Source: Bacteriovoracaceae bacterium UBA4097 (lineage in GTDB: Bacteria; Bdellovibrionota; Bacteriovoracia; Bacteriovoracales; Bacteriovoracaceae). Taken from it: a DNA stretch of 7,535 nt. The translations under genes were made by a program, and so were the position numbers. The notes under the pieces were generated by a model. The model was not told where the DNA came from. It saw only the letters and a list, made by a program, of their open reading frames with translations, and ran no database searches. Below are positions 4,861-7,535 of the stretch, piece after piece. How positions within the stretch are numbered: the first letter of the stretch is position 1; every line of letters starts with the position of its first letter. The stretch lies in NCBI GenBank assembly GCA_002381765.1, contig DFXX01000009.1, positions 6,650-14,184 of the forward strand. Direction: 5' to 3'.

Positions 4861-5347
4861 ATTTCCGCCCTTTAAGCTGTCCTTTAAATTCTTTCTTCAT
4901 AGAAACCCGCTTCTGTGCATTTTCGAATCGACGGATCTCATCTTCAGTTTCTGGTACTAGTCCAGGAACGGGAACGGGACGACCCAGATCATCTAAGGCG
5001 ACGAAGGTGAGGTAGGCCTTGGTGGTCGTGCGGCTCTCGCCGGTATAGGGATTTTCAGAGGTAACCTTTACTCCGACGACCATGGAGCTTTTCCCCACGT
5101 AGTTAAGTGAGGCCTGAATGAGGACGTGATAGCCCACCTTGATGGGGGCGATGAAGTCGATGTCTCCAATATGAGCGGTCACCACCGGGCGTCCGCAGTG
5201 GCGAGCGGCCACCATGGCGGCAGCGATATCGATCCAGCTCATGACGGTTCCCCCGAAGATAGTATTCTGGGGATTAGTGTGATGAGGCATGACGAGTTCT
5301 CTCATCTCGATAGAAGTCTCGCTTGGGGTCTTAGAATTGGTTTTCAT
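4859..5347 (-). CDS. acyl-CoA thioesterase, hotdog fold (YciA/BFIT-type)
   Basis: Cytosolic enzyme that hydrolyses acyl-CoA to free acid and CoA. It has 162 residues, the normal size for a single-hotdog member. The N-terminal signature is MPHHTNPQNTIFGGTVMSWID at residues 20-40. Asn28 in the QNTIFGG turn and Asp40 in SWID match the active-site Asn and acidic residue known in this family. The long hotdog helix follows (AAAMVAARH), then VTAHIGDIDFIAPI, GYHVLIQASLNYVGKSSMVVGVKV and TTKAYLTFVALDD, all typical. The C-terminal tail (about 140-162) is charged and Lys-rich. The chain-length preference cannot be read from sequence. The start is supported by AAGGAA seven bases upstream, overlapping the stop codon of the Cys-rich protein gene only eight bases away, so it is the downstream partner in a coupled pair. 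Confidence 0.95.
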   Translation of the reverse strand: MKTNSKTPSETSIEMRELVMPHHTNPQNTIFGGTVMSWIDIAAAMVAARHCGRPVVTAHIGDIDFIAPIKVGYHVLIQASLNYVGKSSMVVGVKVTSENPYTGESRTTTKAYLTFVALDDLGRPVPVPGLVPETEDEIRRFENAQKRVSMKKEFKGQLKGRK

Positions 5348-5351
5348 TTTA

Positions 5352-5358
5352 TTCCTTA
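5352..5358 (-). promoter_or_regulatory. ribosome site of the thioesterase, overlapping the upstream stop codon
   Basis: On the minus strand the bases read TAAGGAA. The TAA is the stop of the large Cys-rich protein and AAGGAA is the ribosome site for the ATG at 5345-5347. This arrangement favours translational coupling. Confidence 0.7.
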
Positions 5359-7535
5359 ATCAGCGCAGTAGATATGATGGTTCCAGCGGAAGCCATTGAT
5401 AAACGCAGTGTAACCCGTGTTATAGGTTGCTCCGGCGTTTGAGATCTGGCCATTATCCCGAGAGGAATCCACAATTCCATATATTCTGTTTGAGAGATTT
5501 GAGCCAGCAGTTTGTGGTTCTGGTTCAAATAATCCGAAGGCCCCACCTTGGCGGAAAGCTCCCTTTTCACAATACTCACGACCCAGGGCCATGATCTTAC
5601 TATTTACTGCGGTCTCGAGCTTTGGCTCACCGGTTAGAGGATTGAAGTCGTTTTCAACCAGACCTCCACCCGGCTTATCGGCTCCTCTGCCTTCATTAGA
5701 GACGAAGCTATTGAAGTAGACCATGAGGTCAGTTCCAGCGGGAAGGGCACAGGTGAATTTTCTGTTGGTGGTGTCTTGCGGGAGACCAAAGCCCGAACAA
5801 CACTTAGAAGTGTCGGTAGTGGTTTTACCTAGTGGCATACAGCACTTAAATTCATCAGCAGAGAACACTGGCTCCGCTTCAAGAGCGTGATGAGTGGTGT
5901 AGTATTTTCCGGCCGATGAGAATGAGTTATTTGGGTTAATGAAATCTGAGAAGGTCGTGATCCCTGGCTTAAAGATTCCTGGAACTAAACGATCATAATT
6001 ATCACTGCAGTAGAGTGGCTCAATGGCAATTTGCGGAATTCCTGAAAGCTCGAGGCGGCCCAAGCGGCTAAGGTAGTAAGCATTACTGCCAGGACTTGCT
6101 CGTGTGATCAGTCCACCTGAGCCTGCTGAGCCCACGCTAAAGCGGATTCCCACTCTCTTATTGGTGAAAGCACCCACGCCATTGGAGGCGGCCTTAAGGA
6201 TGCGCGTGGTTTTATCATAAGCGTAACAGCATGTTCCGGCAGCACAAGTTCCAGCGGAAGTGGGGCCAGTGATAGCGGCATAGAGACCCGGGGTGCGAGT
6301 GCAGTTAAGGGCCGCTCCGTCATGGCTTACCATGGAAATAGTTGGCTCAGATCCTGGATAGAGATTATCAAAATGAGTCAGGGAGACAAAGCTCGGCATC
6401 TTCATGGTGATATTTCGGCGAGCAGTGGTTCCTGTGGCCGAGTAATCGATGATGACGGCCGAGTTATTATCAGCACTCTTAGGGAGGAAGTAGTTATCTA
6501 AGTTTCCACCAGTAAAGTTTGGAGTTACGGTATTGATAGTGAAGCTTCCGTAAGCATTGCTTACAGGAGCGTCTTCGGTATTGCTGTTGTTTTTAAAGGA
6601 GTACTGAGCGCATCCACTATCGGAGTGAGTGGCATCTCTACAGTATTCACCATAGTCCTGAGAAATAAGATTTTGCGCGATAAAGGCACTGTTGCCATAA
6701 TGAGGGGCCATGTCCGCTGGATTAGTAAGAAGAGCGGTTCTTGAGTTAAGACAACTAAAGTTACTGACATCAAAATACAAGCGGTCTCTCTTGGTCCAGT
6801 CATTGGAACCATCGGAGAACTTACGAATCCATCCACCACCACAACAAGTTTCTGAATTGGCCTCATTAAGTGTTTTCCACTGCTGAGGTTGAAGAATATT
6901 AGGCACACCGGTTGGAATATCAAAGCCTGTGGTGCGGTTGTGATTCGCGGTGAGGATGGGTCTAGTGGTCGTTCCTAAGTTTTCCACTGTTGCAAGTCGT
7001 GAGTAGCGCTTGGGATCCTTAGGATTAATTCCTGGAGCGAGTGATGCCTTAAGGCCCTCGGTATAAGTTTCAAATTCTCCACTTCTGGTACTTCGAGGAG
7101 TATCTGTGGTCACGGTAGTGAGATCTTTTCCTACCTCACGGCAGCAGCGGTTAAGACTCATGTCATAGTTTTTAAAAGCTTCTGCATCGCTTGATAGTGG
7201 CTTAGGATTACTTTGACCACAGACTAGGCTCTCTCGATAGAAACTTCTCTCAGATTCATTTCCAAAGTAAGCAAGGGCGAGGGTATCGACAATCTCTCCA
7301 TGAAGTTTTCCAGGTGAGCAATCAAGATCTGTGTGACAGACTTGACCCGCGCGTCTCATACAAGCGTCTCTAGCGAAGGTGGGCTCAGCAATCAGTTGAT
7401 CATTTAGGGGCTTCGCCTCAATACTTCTAAATGCGGAATGAATCAGAAGATTATCTGCCGTATTACCCAGACTCGCCGAACTGTGAAGACTATCCAGTCC
7501 ACATGAGTTCTGATTTCTTGCTCTTAAATGATGAC
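5356..7535 (-). CDS. large cysteine-rich protein with Cys-Cys pairs, N terminus outside window, family not recognised
   Basis: The frame stays open to the window edge, giving at least 725 residues. The ATG at 7357-7359 is internal, as the Cys-rich reading continues upstream of it (...FARDACMRRAGQVC). Numbered from that Met, vicinal cysteine pairs occur at 72-73 (NRCCREVG), 172-173 (TCCGGGW), 377-378 (GTCCYAY), 506-507 (KCCMPLG) and 520-521 (KCCSGFG), among about 24 cysteines in all. CxxxGQVCxTDxDCSPG near residues 1-17 resembles small disulfide-knot modules. Between pairs the sequence is rich in Gly, Ser, Thr and Asn and looks beta-structured, especially about 270-400. It ends GFRWNHHIYCAD. 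The composition indicates an exported, disulfide-bonded, probably surface or extracellular protein, but the signal peptide is not visible. No catalytic motif is seen. The thioesterase gene follows eight bases after the stop. Confidence 0.88.
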   Translation of the reverse strand, partial: HHLRARNQNSCGLDSLHSSASLGNTADNLLIHSAFRSIEAKPLNDQLIAEPTFARDACMRRAGQVCHTDLDCSPGKLHGEIVDTLALAYFGNESERSFYRESLVCGQSNPKPLSSDAEAFKNYDMSLNRCCREVGKDLTTVTTDTPRSTRSGEFETYTEGLKASLAPGINPKDPKRYSRLATVENLGTTTRPILTANHNRTTGFDIPTGVPNILQPQQWKTLNEANSETCCGGGWIRKFSDGSNDWTKRDRLYFDVSNFSCLNSRTALLTNPADMAPHYGNSAFIAQNLISQDYGEYCRDATHSDSGCAQYSFKNNSNTEDAPVSNAYGSFTINTVTPNFTGGNLDNYFLPKSADNNSAVIIDYSATGTTARRNITMKMPSFVSLTHFDNLYPGSEPTISMVSHDGAALNCTRTPGLYAAITGPTSAGTCAAGTCCYAYDKTTRILKAASNGVGAFTNKRVGIRFSVGSAGSGGLITRASPGSNAYYLSRLGRLELSGIPQIAIEPLYCSDNYDRLVPGIFKPGITTFSDFINPNNSFSSAGKYYTTHHALEAEPVFSADEFKCCMPLGKTTTDTSKCCSGFGLPQDTTNRKFTCALPAGTDLMVYFNSFVSNEGRGADKPGGGLVENDFNPLTGEPKLETAVNSKIMALGREYCEKGAFRQGGAFGLFEPEPQTAGSNLSNRIYGIVDSSRDNGQISNAGATYNTGYTAFINGFRWNHHIYCAD

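Noticed and set aside
4709..4960. Open frame of 83 codons on the + strand
   Set aside because: It runs through a strong terminator and into the thioesterase coding region in antisense, with no ribosome site. It is a shadow frame.
6561..6923. 120-codon minus-strand frame within the large Cys-rich protein
   Set aside because: It lies on the same strand in a different frame inside a longer, cysteine-patterned coding sequence, and its own product looks random.

Overview
The window looks like ordinary chromosome from a free-living Gram-negative bacterium. The best guess, an inference only, is a predatory-type lineage of the Bdellovibrionota (Bacteriovorax/Peredibacter-like). The clues are moderate base composition, many small orphan lipoproteins and secreted cysteine-rich proteins of no recognised family, a secreted M14 carboxypeptidase, strong AGGAG-type ribosome sites, and short transcription units on both strands. 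No transposase, integrase, tRNA, rRNA or CRISPR array is visible.

Layout. At 1-561 (+) is the C-terminal part of an M14 carboxypeptidase of the N/E type, cut by the window start. It converges, four bases apart, on an EVE-domain protein (566-1024, -) that closely resembles human THYN1. From 1104 the + strand carries a run of lipoprotein genes. The first (1104-1838) has no recognised family. It is coupled to a second lipoprotein (1841-2494). A clear paralogue of the second follows at 2569-3237 behind a gap holding a perfect 18-bp palindrome and a terminator that points the other way. A 200-base gap with a long hairpin leads to a very small lipoprotein (3439-3654) with a His/Met-rich tail. That gene converges on a secreted six-cysteine protein (3665-4471, -).

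The 4472-4858 stretch holds divergent promoter elements, a 38-residue very basic protein (4544-4660) with an excellent ribosome site and terminator, and an apparently gene-free promoter/terminator unit (about 4730-4860) that may encode a small RNA. The right part is one minus-strand unit. A large secreted-looking protein with five Cys-Cys pairs (5356 to beyond 7535) lies just upstream of, and is translationally coupled to, a hotdog-fold acyl-CoA thioesterase (4859-5347).

Enzymatic functions are clear for the carboxypeptidase and the thioesterase, and the EVE protein is a probable modified-base reader. Everything else is envelope-directed or very small and has no function I can assign. The most interesting items are the paired six-cysteine lipoproteins with their unusual intergenic region, the gene-free promoter/terminator unit, the Cys-pair protein, and the two tiny genes with extreme composition.
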